DNA of 64,000 bases from ZC4RG30 sp039932715 (GCA_039932715.1 JBDTPN010000011.1:22951-86950); one strand, 5' to 3'. Shown: positions 35,965 to 45,230, counted from the first letter of the stretch. Program-made: numbers and translations. Notes: generated from the letters alone by a model not told the origin.

Positions 35965-37410
35965 ATGGATGTCATCAAGGCGCTGCGCGAGGTCCTGCCC
36001 GCGAACTGCGTGCTGTCTGCGCCTGAGGACACGCGACCGTTCGAATGCGATGGCCTGACGCTGATCCGGCAGATCCCGATGGTGGTGGTGTTGCCGGAGA
36101 ACCTGCAGCAACTGCAGCGCGTGCTTAAATTCTGCAATGACAGGCAGGTGCCCGTGGTACCGCGTGGCGCGGGAACGGGATTGGCGGGAAGTGCCTTGCC
36201 GCATCCCGCGGGCGTGCTGCTTTCCATGGCCAAGTTCAACCGCATCCTGCACATGGACGTGCGTGAACGCACCGCGACGGTAGAGCCGGGGGTGCGCAAT
36301 CTCGCCATCTCGGAAGCTGCCGCGCCGCATGGCCTGTACTACGCCCCGGACCCTTCCAGCCAGATCGCCTGCACTATTGGCGGCAATGTGGCCGAGAACT
36401 CCGGTGGTGTGCACTGCCTAAAGTACGGCCTGACGCTGCACAATGTGATGTCTGTGCGCGGACTCACCATGGCGGGCGAGGAACTGCTGCTGGGAAGTCA
36501 TGCGCTGGACGCGCCAGGCCTGGACCTGCTGGCACTGTTCGTAGGTTCAGAAGGAATGCTCGCGATCATCACCGAAGTCACTGTGCGACTGGTACCGATT
36601 GCGCAGGTCGCGCGCTGCATCATGGCCAGCTTCGCAGATGTGGAGCATGCGGGGGACGCAGTGGAGGCATTGATTGCAGCGGGGATTATCCCCGCCGGGC
36701 TTGAAATGCTGGACCAGGCGGCATCGAGATTGGTCGAGCCATTCGCCAAATGCGGATACGACCTTGACGCGGCTGCCGTGCTGCTGTGCGAGTCGGATGG
36801 AACGGCGGAGGAAGTGGAAGCCGAGATCGCGCGAATGGCTGATGTATTACGGGCAGCGCGGGCAACGCGAGTGCAGGTTTCCCGCGATGAGGCTGAGCGC
36901 CTGCGGTTCTGGGCTGGACGCAAGAACGCATTCCCCGCCGCGGGCCGCGCTGCGCCGGCCTATTACTGCACCGATGGCACGATTCCGCGCAAGCATCTCG
37001 GTCGCATGTTGAAGTCCATCCAGGCCATGGAGCTGCGCTACGGCCTGCGCTGCCCCAATGTCTTTCATGCCGGCGATGGCAACTTGCACCCGTTGATACT
37101 GTTTGATGACAGTGATCCGGACTCGGTGGCGCGTGCGGAAGCCTTTGGTGCCGAAATCCTGGAGGAGAGCATCAGGCTGGGCGGCACAATCAGTGGTGAA
37201 CATGGCGTGGGCATGGAAAAGCTCAATCAGATGTGTTCCCAGTTTGATCGCCAGACACTCGATGCGTTCCTGGGCGTCAAGCGTGCGTTTGATCCTTCAG
37301 GACTGTTGAACCCGGGCAAGGTGGTGCCGTCGCTGCATCGCTGCGCCGAATACGGCCGGATGCGCATCTCGGCAGGAGCCGTGCCGTTTCCCGACTTGCC
37401 GCGGTTCTGA
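35965..37410 (+). CDS. glcD: Glycolate oxidase, FAD-linked subunit
   Basis: GlcD is the catalytic FAD subunit that oxidises glycolate to glyoxylate. The 481 residues include the PCMH-type FAD domain (VVPRGAGTGLAGSALP and the signature IGGNVAENSGGVHCLKYG), the substrate-domain metal histidines in FHAGDGNLHPL, and the C-terminal GEHGVGMEK with DPSGLLNPGK. It is the first of three genes in the order glcD-glcE-glcF. It overlaps glcE by one base (TGATG). Confidence 0.96.
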   Translation: MDVIKALREVLPANCVLSAPEDTRPFECDGLTLIRQIPMVVVLPENLQQLQRVLKFCNDRQVPVVPRGAGTGLAGSALPHPAGVLLSMAKFNRILHMDVRERTATVEPGVRNLAISEAAAPHGLYYAPDPSSQIACTIGGNVAENSGGVHCLKYGLTLHNVMSVRGLTMAGEELLLGSHALDAPGLDLLALFVGSEGMLAIITEVTVRLVPIAQVARCIMASFADVEHAGDAVEALIAAGIIPAGLEMLDQAASRLVEPFAKCGYDLDAAAVLLCESDGTAEEVEAEIARMADVLRAARATRVQVSRDEAERLRFWAGRKNAFPAAGRAAPAYYCTDGTIPRKHLGRMLKSIQAMELRYGLRCPNVFHAGDGNLHPLILFDDSDPDSVARAEAFGAEILEESIRLGGTISGEHGVGMEKLNQMCSQFDRQTLDAFLGVKRAFDPSGLLNPGKVVPSLHRCAEYGRMRISAGAVPFPDLPRF

Positions 37411-38498
37411 TGGATGCCGTGCTCGACGAATTGATCTCGCGCGTCCAGGCCGCCGCAGACGCGCGCCGGCCGCTGCGCATACGCGCCGGGGGCACCAAGG
37501 ATTTCTACGGCAATGCGCCGCGCGGCGATCTGCTTGATCCGCGCGTGTGGAGCGGCATCGAGAGCCATGAACCCAGCGAACTTGTAATAACCGTTCGCGC
37601 GGGCACGCCATTGCGCGAAGTGGAGGATGCACTGGCTGCGACAAACCAGATGTTGGCCTTCGAGCCGCCGCACTTCGGAGAGGCCGCAACCATAGGCGGA
37701 TGTGTTGCCGCCGGATTGTCCGGACCGCGGCGCAATTCGGCCGGATACACCCATGGCGGCGTGCGCGACTCAGTGCTGGGCGCGCGGTTGCTGGATGGAA
37801 GGGGGCGGCTGTTGCGCTTCGGTGGCACGGTCATCAAGAACGTAGCGGGCTATGACGTGTCGCGGGTGCTGGCCGGATCGCTGGGCATGCTGGGGGTGAT
37901 CATCGATGTGTCGCTCAAGGTGTTGCCACGGCCAGCGACGGAAGCGACGCTGCGTTTCGATTTGGACGAGGCACAGGCGCTCCATCAACTCAATCAATGG
38001 GGCGGACGACCTTTGCCGATTTCCGCCAGCTGCTGGCGCGACGGACAACTGTGGCTGCGTCTTTCCGGATCGCAGGCGGCAGTCAGCCAGGCTGCGCAAT
38101 CGCTTTGCCAGGAAGGGCGGGGTGGCGACTGCCTGGACGCAACAGAAGTGATTTCATTCTGGCGTGATCTTCGCGAACAAAATGCTGGTTGGTTTGCGGG
38201 CGCCACCGCCCTGTGGCGCGTTTCTGTTCCCACCACCGCAGAGCCGCTGGACTTGGGAGACCAGTGCATCGAGTGGGGCGGCGCGTTGCGCTGGGTACGC
38301 ACGTCCATGCCTGCAACGACGATTCGTGAACGGGCCCGGGTGTTGGGCGGTCATGCAACCTTGTTCCGTGGTGAAGATCGTTCCCAGGGAGTGTTCACAC
38401 CACTGGCTGCGCCGCTTGCCGCGATTCACCAGCGCCTCAAGGAGGAGTTCGATCCGGCGCGAATCTTCAATCCCGGCCGCATGTACGAGGGGCTGTAA
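37410..38498 (+). CDS. glcE: Glycolate oxidase, FAD-binding subunit
   Basis: The 362-residue second flavoprotein subunit of glycolate oxidase has RIRAGGTKDFYG, the FAD segment TIGGCVAAGLSGPRRNSAGY, the typical VIKNVAGYDVSRVLAGSLGMLGVI and a C-terminal FNPGRM. It starts on the last base of the glcD stop. Together with GlcD and the Fe-S subunit GlcF it forms the membrane-associated complex that feeds electrons to quinone. Confidence 0.95.
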   Translation: MDAVLDELISRVQAAADARRPLRIRAGGTKDFYGNAPRGDLLDPRVWSGIESHEPSELVITVRAGTPLREVEDALAATNQMLAFEPPHFGEAATIGGCVAAGLSGPRRNSAGYTHGGVRDSVLGARLLDGRGRLLRFGGTVIKNVAGYDVSRVLAGSLGMLGVIIDVSLKVLPRPATEATLRFDLDEAQALHQLNQWGGRPLPISASCWRDGQLWLRLSGSQAAVSQAAQSLCQEGRGGDCLDATEVISFWRDLREQNAGWFAGATALWRVSVPTTAEPLDLGDQCIEWGGALRWVRTSMPATTIRERARVLGGHATLFRGEDRSQGVFTPLAAPLAAIHQRLKEEFDPARIFNPGRMYEGL

Positions 38499-39701
38499 TT
38501 GGAAGCGCGGCTCACCGACGCGATTCGAGCCAGCCACGATGGCCAGGAAGCGGCCGACATCCTGCGCAGCTGCGTGCACTGCGGGTTCTGTACGGCCACT
38601 TGTCCGACTTACCAGTTGCTGGGAGATGAGCTGGATGGTCCGCGTGGCCGCATCTATCTCATCAAGCAGGTGCTGGAGGGCGATACGCCCACCGCAAGTA
38701 CTCAGCTGCATCTGGATCGATGCCTGACATGTCGTGCATGTGAAACCACGTGTCCGTCGGGTGTGCAGTTCGGGCGATTGCTCGATATCGGGCGGCGCGT
38801 GGTCGATGAACAGGTGGCGCGTCCTTTCACGCAGAGAATATTCAGAAGTCTGCTGGCAACTGGATTGACCGGACCGCTATTCGCGCCGGCCTTGCGCGTC
38901 GCGCGGACCCTGGGACTGCAGCCGCCGCGCGTCGGCCCGGGGCAATGGCCGACGCGAACTCATGCACGCAAGATGCTGTTGCTGTCTGGTTGTGTGCAAC
39001 CTGCGATGGCGCCCAACATCAATGCGGCCACGGCGCGCGTGCTGGATGCGTTGGGCATACAGGTGCACGTGGCAACTGGCAGCGGGTGTTGTGGCGCCAT
39101 CCGCCACCATCTAACGCAGCAGCAAGGGGCGTTGGCTGACGTGCGACGCAACATCGATGCCTGGTGGCCGCATGTCGAGGCCGGCGTGGAAGCCATCATG
39201 ATCAATGCGTCCGGCTGCAGCACCATGGTGAGCGAATACGGTCATCTGCTGCGCGATGATCCCGCCTATGCGCACAAGGCATTGCGCATCAGCGCGCTGG
39301 CGCGTGACCTCTCGGAGTTGTTGCCGCAACACGCCGAGTCGCTGGCAGCGATAACGCGCCACGCCGGCGCAACCCGCGTGGCATATCACGCGCCGTGCAG
39401 CCTGCAGCATGGACTCAAGGTGCGCGGTCTGGTCGAGAAGCTGTTGATGGGCATGGGGGCACAGCTGCTGCCGGTGGCAGAGGGGCACCTGTGTTGCGGA
39501 TCGGCAGGTACATACACCTTGCTGCAGCCGCAGATCTCCAGGAAGTTGGGTCAATCCAAGGTGCGGGCGCTGATGGCGCCACGTCCAGACGTAATACTGT
39601 CGGCCAATATCGGTTGCCTGGCGCAGATCGCAAAAGGCGCGGACGTTCCCGTACAGCACTGGATTGAATGGGTGGATGCGCGGATAACTGATAGGGGCTA
39701 G
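38499..39701 (+). CDS. glcF: Glycolate oxidase, iron-sulfur subunit
   Basis: The 400-residue subunit has two 4Fe-4S motifs, CVHCGFCTATCPTY and CLTCRACETTCPSGV, followed by two CCG-type domains (GSGCCGAIRHH; HLCCGSAGTYTL). The first codon is TTG 38499 directly after the glcE stop, with no ATG before the first ferredoxin motif; the TTG start is inferred from synteny and the absence of alternatives. It transfers electrons from GlcD/E to the quinone pool. Confidence 0.94.
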   Translation: MEARLTDAIRASHDGQEAADILRSCVHCGFCTATCPTYQLLGDELDGPRGRIYLIKQVLEGDTPTASTQLHLDRCLTCRACETTCPSGVQFGRLLDIGRRVVDEQVARPFTQRIFRSLLATGLTGPLFAPALRVARTLGLQPPRVGPGQWPTRTHARKMLLLSGCVQPAMAPNINAATARVLDALGIQVHVATGSGCCGAIRHHLTQQQGALADVRRNIDAWWPHVEAGVEAIMINASGCSTMVSEYGHLLRDDPAYAHKALRISALARDLSELLPQHAESLAAITRHAGATRVAYHAPCSLQHGLKVRGLVEKLLMGMGAQLLPVAEGHLCCGSAGTYTLLQPQISRKLGQSKVRALMAPRPDVILSANIGCLAQIAKGADVPVQHWIEWVDARITDRG

Positions 39702-39710
39702 GATTGGCCC

Positions 39711-40691
39711 ATGCGCTCAATGCACCGGCTACTGGGCTTGTTCACCGCATCGTTGCTGCTGGGGGCCGCGGCCAATGCCCAGGATGCGAACTTTTCCCGG
39801 CCCATACCAGAACTCGAAAGACTGTTTGCCGCCGAACCGCTGGTGATCACGCAGGCACAAATCAGCAGGCCCAAGGCCAAGGGTGACATCACCCTGCGCG
39901 CGCAAGTGTCCTTCGGTGGTTCAGCGCCGGTGGAAGTGAAACTGCGTCATGCGGACCCCGGCGCTGACTCCTTCAATAATGTCCCGCGCTATGACCTGGC
40001 GGCTTACGAGCTGCAGAAACTGTTTCTCGAACCCGCCGAATACGTGGTGCCGCCTACGGCACTGCGCATGGTGGAGTTGGCGCAATTCGCCCGGTATTCA
40101 CCTGACGTCAAGCGCACCTTCCCGGGCGCCGACCAGGTGCTGGCCGTGGTGCAATACTGGCTCAGCGACATCAAGGTGATTGCGGACGTTTATCTTCCCG
40201 ACCGGTTCGCCACGGACCCCTTGTATGCGCGCCACATCGAGCAGCTCAATGTGCTCACTTACCTCATAGACCACCGCGATTCGAATGTGGGAAATTTCCT
40301 CATCGGCAAGCAGGAGCGCGCAGCGCGCGTGTTCTCCATTGATAACGGCGTGGCGTTCGCTTCTCCGGACAGCGATCGCGGCGAACTGTGGAGCGTTATG
40401 CGTGTGACCCGCCTGCCGGCCGATGTGGTTGCGCGACTGCGCAAGGTCACGCTGGCCACGCTGCAGGACAAGCTGGGCGTGCTGGCGCAATGGCAACTCA
40501 AGGACGGCATGTTTGTGCCAGTGGCGCTTACCGAGAGTCTTTCCGAAGCCCGGGGCGTGCGCCGCAAAGGTGACCAGGTGCAGATGGGGTTGACCAGGTC
40601 GGAGATCCAGTCTGTACAACGCCTGTTGGTGAAATTGCTGGCCGATGTCGATGCCGGCAAGATCACTGTTGTGCCGGTGCCGACGACCTGA
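39711..40691 (+). CDS. Exported protein with kinase-fold-like motifs, function unknown
   Basis: The protein has 326 residues with a signal peptide (about residues 1-23, cleavage near ANA-QD). I do not recognise a named family. The order of polar motifs matches a protein/lipid kinase core: VEVK (Lys78), a helix Glu at 100 in YDLAAYELQKLF, HRDSNVGN with Asp190 and Asn195, then SIDNG with Asp211. If folded this way it would be an extracytoplasmic ATP-dependent kinase comparable in layout to Fam20/HipA-like enzymes. It lies 19 bp upstream of the phosphatase gene on the same strand. The kinase call is pattern recognition, not a confirmed homology. Confidence 0.6.
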   Translation: MRSMHRLLGLFTASLLLGAAANAQDANFSRPIPELERLFAAEPLVITQAQISRPKAKGDITLRAQVSFGGSAPVEVKLRHADPGADSFNNVPRYDLAAYELQKLFLEPAEYVVPPTALRMVELAQFARYSPDVKRTFPGADQVLAVVQYWLSDIKVIADVYLPDRFATDPLYARHIEQLNVLTYLIDHRDSNVGNFLIGKQERAARVFSIDNGVAFASPDSDRGELWSVMRVTRLPADVVARLRKVTLATLQDKLGVLAQWQLKDGMFVPVALTESLSEARGVRRKGDQVQMGLTRSEIQSVQRLLVKLLADVDAGKITVVPVPTT

Positions 40692-40700
40692 GGCGCTGAA

Positions 40701-42479
40701 ATGTCCATATCGCGTTGGCGCTTATCCGGGCTGTTGTTTTCGCTGCTGGCCACGGCGGTGGTGTGCGCGCAGCAGCCCGCTGCCGTGCAATGGAATGGCA
40801 TCGCGAAGGTGATCGCATTTGCCGACGTGCACGGGGCCTACAACGATCTGCATGAATTGTTGCGGGATGCCGGGGTCCTGGATGCGCAGGATCACTGGGC
40901 CGCCGGGCGTACCCATGTCGTGAGCCTGGGTGACCTCATGGATCGCGGCCCTGACTCGCGCAAGGTGCTCGACCTGCTGATGAGGCTGCAGGATGAGGCG
41001 CTGGCGGCAGGCGGGCAGTTGCATGTGCTGCTGGGCAACCACGAGGCCATGAACCTCATGGGCGATCTTCGTTACGTCACGCCCGCGGAATTTGCCGCGT
41101 ACGCGGACCTGGAAACGCCCGCGGATCGTGCCGGCAGCACACTTCCATCCGGCTATTTTGGAAAGCGTGCGGCTTTCCTGCCAGATGGAAAATACGGCAA
41201 GTGGCTGCTGGCACAGCCCGCGGTAATCAAGATCAATGACACGCTGTTCATGCATGCGGGGCCGGGGAGTGCACTAAAGGGACTAAGCCTGCAGGAACTC
41301 GACCTTCGCTATCGCACGGCGCTCACGGATTATCTTGGGCTGGTCTCGCGACTGGAGCAGGCCAAGCTGCTGCAGCCAGGGGACGAATACGATGCAAGGC
41401 CCAGGGTTGCTCGCGAGCGCCTGGCTGCGTTGGCCGCAAGCGGTTCGCCGCCTGACCCTGCATTGAGCGACATGCTGCGCCGCTTGGAAGTGGCGTTGGC
41501 CAATCCACTGTTGTCCGAAGACGGCCCCAACTGGTATCGCGGTGCCGCCCTGTGCAATGAAGTCACCGAATCGGACATTCTGCTGCCATTGTTGCAGCAG
41601 TTCGGCGCTGCAAGGGTGGTCGTTGGCCACACGCCCACGCGCGATGGCCGCGTGGTCACGCGCTTCGACGGTCGCGTCATCAAGCTGGACACCGGCATGA
41701 ATCGGGCGGTTTACCGCGGGCATCCTGCGGCACTGTTTCTCGAACCCGGACTCAGTGTGCGCTATGCAGGTGAGCCCAAAGCCGTGCCGTTGCAGCCTGA
41801 AGGACTGTTCGTCGCGCCCAACGAAGTGGATGATGCCAGCGTGCTGGCGGCGCTTCGCGATGGGGAAGTAACCGTGACGGGCCCGCGAGCGCCCAATGAA
41901 CTGGCGGTGTCCGCGAGCTTCGGCGGCAAGAAAATACCGGCGGTGTTCCTGGTGCTGGACGCAAATGCCGTCAAACGGGAAATCGCGGCCTACCGGATCG
42001 ATCGCATGCTGGGGCTGGGTTTCGTGCCAGCCACGGTCGAACGTGAGGTGCAGGGCCAGCGCGGTGTGGTGCAGGGGCGTCCGCTCAAGTGGGTGACGCA
42101 GGCCGATGTGTCGCAGCAGGGCTTGCGCGGCGGTGGCTGGTGCAGCATTCCGCTGCAATTCCAGATGATGTATGCGTTCGACACATTGATTGGCAACGAA
42201 AACCGTACCCCCCGGTCAATATTGTTCGATTCCGACGACTGGCTCGTATATGGCACTTCTTACGAACGCGCGTTCGGCACTGGGGCAGGACTGCCGGCTT
42301 ACCTCAAGACCCAACCGCCGGCGCCCGGCGCGGAATTTCGTCGGCGCGTGGGTTTGCTTGAAGAATCAGGATTGAAATCGGGGCTGGGCGAGCAGCTCGA
42401 CAGCCGCGCACTCAAGGCCATTCTCGAGCGGCGCAACCTGCTGCTCAAACTGCCGGCGGCAGCAGCGGCCTCACCATAA
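40701..42479 (+). CDS. Exported PPP-type metallophosphatase with C-terminal degenerate kinase-like domain
   Basis: The 592-residue protein has a signal peptide (about 1-23). The phosphatase core (about 37-335) shows ADVHG, GDLMDRG, GNHEAMN, a metal His in MHAG (185) and VVGHT (310), the pattern of Shewanella-like PPP phosphatases. The C-terminal part (about 385-590) parallels the neighbouring kinase-like protein: Lys410/411 in FGGKK, Glu427 in KREIAAYRIDRML, then IGNENRTPRS. There the catalytic Asp and Asn positions are changed to Asn501 and Ser506, and the D-G motif is lost, so this domain is predicted inactive. It overlaps the convergent transporter gene by 35 bp. Confidence 0.8.
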   Translation: MSISRWRLSGLLFSLLATAVVCAQQPAAVQWNGIAKVIAFADVHGAYNDLHELLRDAGVLDAQDHWAAGRTHVVSLGDLMDRGPDSRKVLDLLMRLQDEALAAGGQLHVLLGNHEAMNLMGDLRYVTPAEFAAYADLETPADRAGSTLPSGYFGKRAAFLPDGKYGKWLLAQPAVIKINDTLFMHAGPGSALKGLSLQELDLRYRTALTDYLGLVSRLEQAKLLQPGDEYDARPRVARERLAALAASGSPPDPALSDMLRRLEVALANPLLSEDGPNWYRGAALCNEVTESDILLPLLQQFGAARVVVGHTPTRDGRVVTRFDGRVIKLDTGMNRAVYRGHPAALFLEPGLSVRYAGEPKAVPLQPEGLFVAPNEVDDASVLAALRDGEVTVTGPRAPNELAVSASFGGKKIPAVFLVLDANAVKREIAAYRIDRMLGLGFVPATVEREVQGQRGVVQGRPLKWVTQADVSQQGLRGGGWCSIPLQFQMMYAFDTLIGNENRTPRSILFDSDDWLVYGTSYERAFGTGAGLPAYLKTQPPAPGAEFRRRVGLLEESGLKSGLGEQLDSRALKAILERRNLLLKLPAAAAASP

Positions 42480-44106
42480 AGGTGCTGCGCGCCTTGAGAC
42501 CATCCAGGTCACTGGCAATTACCACCACGCGCAGTTCTTCGATCTCCAGGTGTTGCGGTAGCGTGCCGAAAAAGAATTGTTGCTGCCCATTGAAGTGCAG
42601 CCACCGCGGCAATGGCTTTCCGTCTTCACAGATCGCATGCAGCATCAATACATCGCCGGGGTCGGCATCCAGGAACGCGGTGGGCGGGACCTGGTGCCTG
42701 AACGACACTCCTGGAGTGCACTGCAGGTCAGGAATCGGATCCACTGCCTCGGGCGCGGTATTGCCCATGGACTCCAGGGTCTTGCTGCTGTAACTGCGCC
42801 CCATGGCCAGCGCAAGCAATATCCAGATCAATGCAAGCGCGAGGTTGAACAGCGCGAACTGGTGTGTGTCCCATACCAGCAGGTTGAGCCCCACATACAC
42901 ACCGCCGGCCATCAGCAGGTCGCCGAAGCGCCAGAAAAAGGTGTCGATGGCCATTTTGCCGTCGTACTTGGAATCGCGGTCCACCGGTAGAAACAGCGCC
43001 TGGCGCGTAGTGTTCATCAGCGAATAGTCAACGCCGTTGTCGGCCACTTTGACGCGACGAATCAGGGAGAAAAGCGGGATGAAGCCGCCCAGCATGGGCG
43101 AAAATGCCAGCAAGCCATAGCCCACCGCGACAATCACCGGGTGGACCAGCAGCGCGCCGCGCATGCCCATGAGGCGATAGACGCGCGCCACCAGCAGCAG
43201 CTGGATGGCCAGCCCGATCAGCGTCACCCAGAAATAGAAATTGGCCATGAACGCCGAGATGTATGTGCGCAAAGCCTCTTCGTCGCCGCCGATGGCCGCC
43301 ATGTGCGCCAGGGCGTGGGTCTTCACGTAAGCGGCAAGTATGAATTCGCCGGTGGAGTTGATCCAGTTGAGCAGCACGACGAACATCGCGATCAACAGCA
43401 GGTAGCGGTCCCGCAGGACCAGGGCGATGCCGCCAAGCAGGTGCGGCACATGCTGCTTCTCATCGGTGGGAATGCAGCGAGAGCCTGCCGGAACCGCTGC
43501 GCGTTCGGGCGTCGCAAGCAGCAGCGTGGCGCCGAGGGCGCAGGTGGCAATGAGCAGCAGACCCATCGATGAAAGCGCCTGCACCGCAACCTGCGTCAGC
43601 TTTGCGCCCACAAGCGCACCCAGGTTGGCGCCCAGTGCAATTACCACGAACAGGCGCTGCCCGGTCTTGACGTTGAATGAGTCCGCAGCAAAGGCCCACA
43701 TCTGGGCCACCACCATCACCCCGTAGATGCCAACCCAGACGTAAAAAACAATGGCGATGGGTGCCTGGAAATGGGCAAGCACGGCGAACACTGGCAGCGT
43801 CATGACGAAGAAAATCGTCACCACCCGCAACAGGCGGGCCCCGTCGAGGTGGCGTCGGACCAATGCATAGAGCGGCACGATAAACATCAGCAGCAGGGCC
43901 ATCAGGGCCACCACGTAGGAACGGGTCTCCGCCGAAAACCTGGTGAGAATGAAGCCATCGCGCACTGCCTTGATCACCTGGAAAGACGACAGCAGCAGGA
44001 AGGCGTGCAGGAAGAACAGCAGCGCAGCGCGTCCCTCGCCCGGGCGCACGCGCGTTACCAGTGACAGTAGTCGCTCAAGGCGACCCATGCGCATATGTTC
44101 TGTCAA
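42445..44106 (-). CDS. ATP:ADP-antiporter-like (NTT family) transporter with C-terminal cadherin-like domain
   Basis: The 553-residue membrane protein has about 11-12 helices over residues 20-440. The pattern FQVIKAVRDGFILTRFSAETRSYV near the N-terminus and the MFS-like topology resemble the Tlc/NTT nucleotide-carrier family. Residues from about 462 form a separate soluble domain with the dystroglycan-type cadherin-like (CADG/He_PIG) pattern: VPPTAFLDADPGDVLML, PLPRWLHFNGQQ, FFGTLPQ and VVIASDLDGLKA. The start is uncertain: TTG 44106 has AGGGA about 10 bp upstream; ATG 44094 and ATG 44088 are alternatives. The substrate of such carriers in free-living bacteria is not established. Confidence 0.78.
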   Translation of the reverse strand: MTEHMRMGRLERLLSLVTRVRPGEGRAALLFFLHAFLLLSSFQVIKAVRDGFILTRFSAETRSYVVALMALLLMFIVPLYALVRRHLDGARLLRVVTIFFVMTLPVFAVLAHFQAPIAIVFYVWVGIYGVMVVAQMWAFAADSFNVKTGQRLFVVIALGANLGALVGAKLTQVAVQALSSMGLLLIATCALGATLLLATPERAAVPAGSRCIPTDEKQHVPHLLGGIALVLRDRYLLLIAMFVVLLNWINSTGEFILAAYVKTHALAHMAAIGGDEEALRTYISAFMANFYFWVTLIGLAIQLLLVARVYRLMGMRGALLVHPVIVAVGYGLLAFSPMLGGFIPLFSLIRRVKVADNGVDYSLMNTTRQALFLPVDRDSKYDGKMAIDTFFWRFGDLLMAGGVYVGLNLLVWDTHQFALFNLALALIWILLALAMGRSYSSKTLESMGNTAPEAVDPIPDLQCTPGVSFRHQVPPTAFLDADPGDVLMLHAICEDGKPLPRWLHFNGQQQFFFGTLPQHLEIEELRVVVIASDLDGLKARSTFMVRPLLPPAV

Positions 44107-44255
44107 GTCGAGGATTTCCCTGACACGTCAATAATCAACTTCTTGTCGTTCCTGTCCTACAAGGTTTGGGCAGCGCCGGCTTTGGAGAAAACGCTAAAAA
44201 GTGACAACATGAGCGCTCCAACATCGGGACGCAGGATGCGTAATCGGCAAGCGCA

Positions 44256-45227
44256 GTGACAACCAGCCTCCACGACCTCGTTGATAAATTTCTCAATGGC
44301 GATGCTGCGCCCGAAGTGTTCGCCAACCAGTTGACCGCGTACTGCGATGCCACGCCCGATTCTGCATGGGAAGTGCTGGCGCTGCTTGATCAATACCATC
44401 GCCGGGGAAAGTTGTCCGGCGAGCACCTGCGGACTTTGCGGCGCAAAATTGAATTTCACGCACTGGGTATTCCAGAACCCCGTGTGGCCGCAGCGCCTGT
44501 CTTAGCAGCGCCGGATGCCGAGGTCGTGAGATTGCGCACTGCACTGGAGATGGAGCGCGGGAAATCCAGGCGCTATCGCCATCGCATCGAGACCCTTGCC
44601 GAATACGCACGCCAGCATCGTAACAGTAGCTCGCCTGCGATGAAGGTTGCCAAGGTTCCAATGCGCGCCAAGGTTCATGCAGGAAGCGTGCTGCTGTCCC
44701 TTTGGCTTGCGCAACATCGCCGCCTGCAGCGGCCACACACATGGTCTTCGGCCGCGTTGCTGGTGGCAGCGGCAACCGTGATTACCGGATCGTCTTCAAA
44801 TCTTGTGCAACTGCCTGATGCCCCAGTGGTCGCGACTACCCCGGTAATTCTGGAGGCTGCGCCGCAATTGCCCGCTGCTGCCCTGGAACCGCAAACGATT
44901 TCCCTGTCGAGCTCCAGGGTCGTCGTGTTGCCGGGAAAGTCCACCGCGACTATCCAGGTGGAGCGATCCGGTGAGATTGGTGAGGTTGCCAGGTTTAAAT
45001 GGTGGACCCAATCGGCCGGTGCAAAATCGGGAAAGGATTATCAGGGCCAGTCGCAGGTCGCGCAGTTCGAGGCGGGCGAAACCTCGGTGCAGCTGCCAGT
45101 GCGAATCCTGGCCAATCCGCAACGAAAGCACACGGAGATGTTCTACGTGGCCATCGGCAAAGCCGATACCGAAGCCATTGTGGAACCCAACAGCAAGGCC
45201 GCCGTATTCATCATGCGCGCTAATTAG
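44256..45227 (+). CDS. Single-TM protein with C-terminal Calx-beta-like domain, unknown function
   Basis: The protein has 323 residues. The N-terminal 70 residues are a helical cytoplasmic-type region (LHDLVDKFLNG ... LRRKIEFHALG), then a basic coiled region (residues 88-125), one transmembrane helix at about 163-180, and a Calx-beta-like sandwich at 213-321 with the diagnostic SGKDYQG and FEAGETSVQLPVRI. The topology should be N-in/C-out. It begins with GTG 44256; no ATG is available near. It is divergent from the CADG-bearing transporter with a 149-bp gap, so the two may share a regulatory region. Calx-beta domains often bind calcium. Confidence 0.72.
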   Translation: MTTSLHDLVDKFLNGDAAPEVFANQLTAYCDATPDSAWEVLALLDQYHRRGKLSGEHLRTLRRKIEFHALGIPEPRVAAAPVLAAPDAEVVRLRTALEMERGKSRRYRHRIETLAEYARQHRNSSSPAMKVAKVPMRAKVHAGSVLLSLWLAQHRRLQRPHTWSSAALLVAAATVITGSSSNLVQLPDAPVVATTPVILEAAPQLPAAALEPQTISLSSSRVVVLPGKSTATIQVERSGEIGEVARFKWWTQSAGAKSGKDYQGQSQVAQFEAGETSVQLPVRILANPQRKHTEMFYVAIGKADTEAIVEPNSKAAVFIMRAN

Positions 45228-45230
45228 AAA

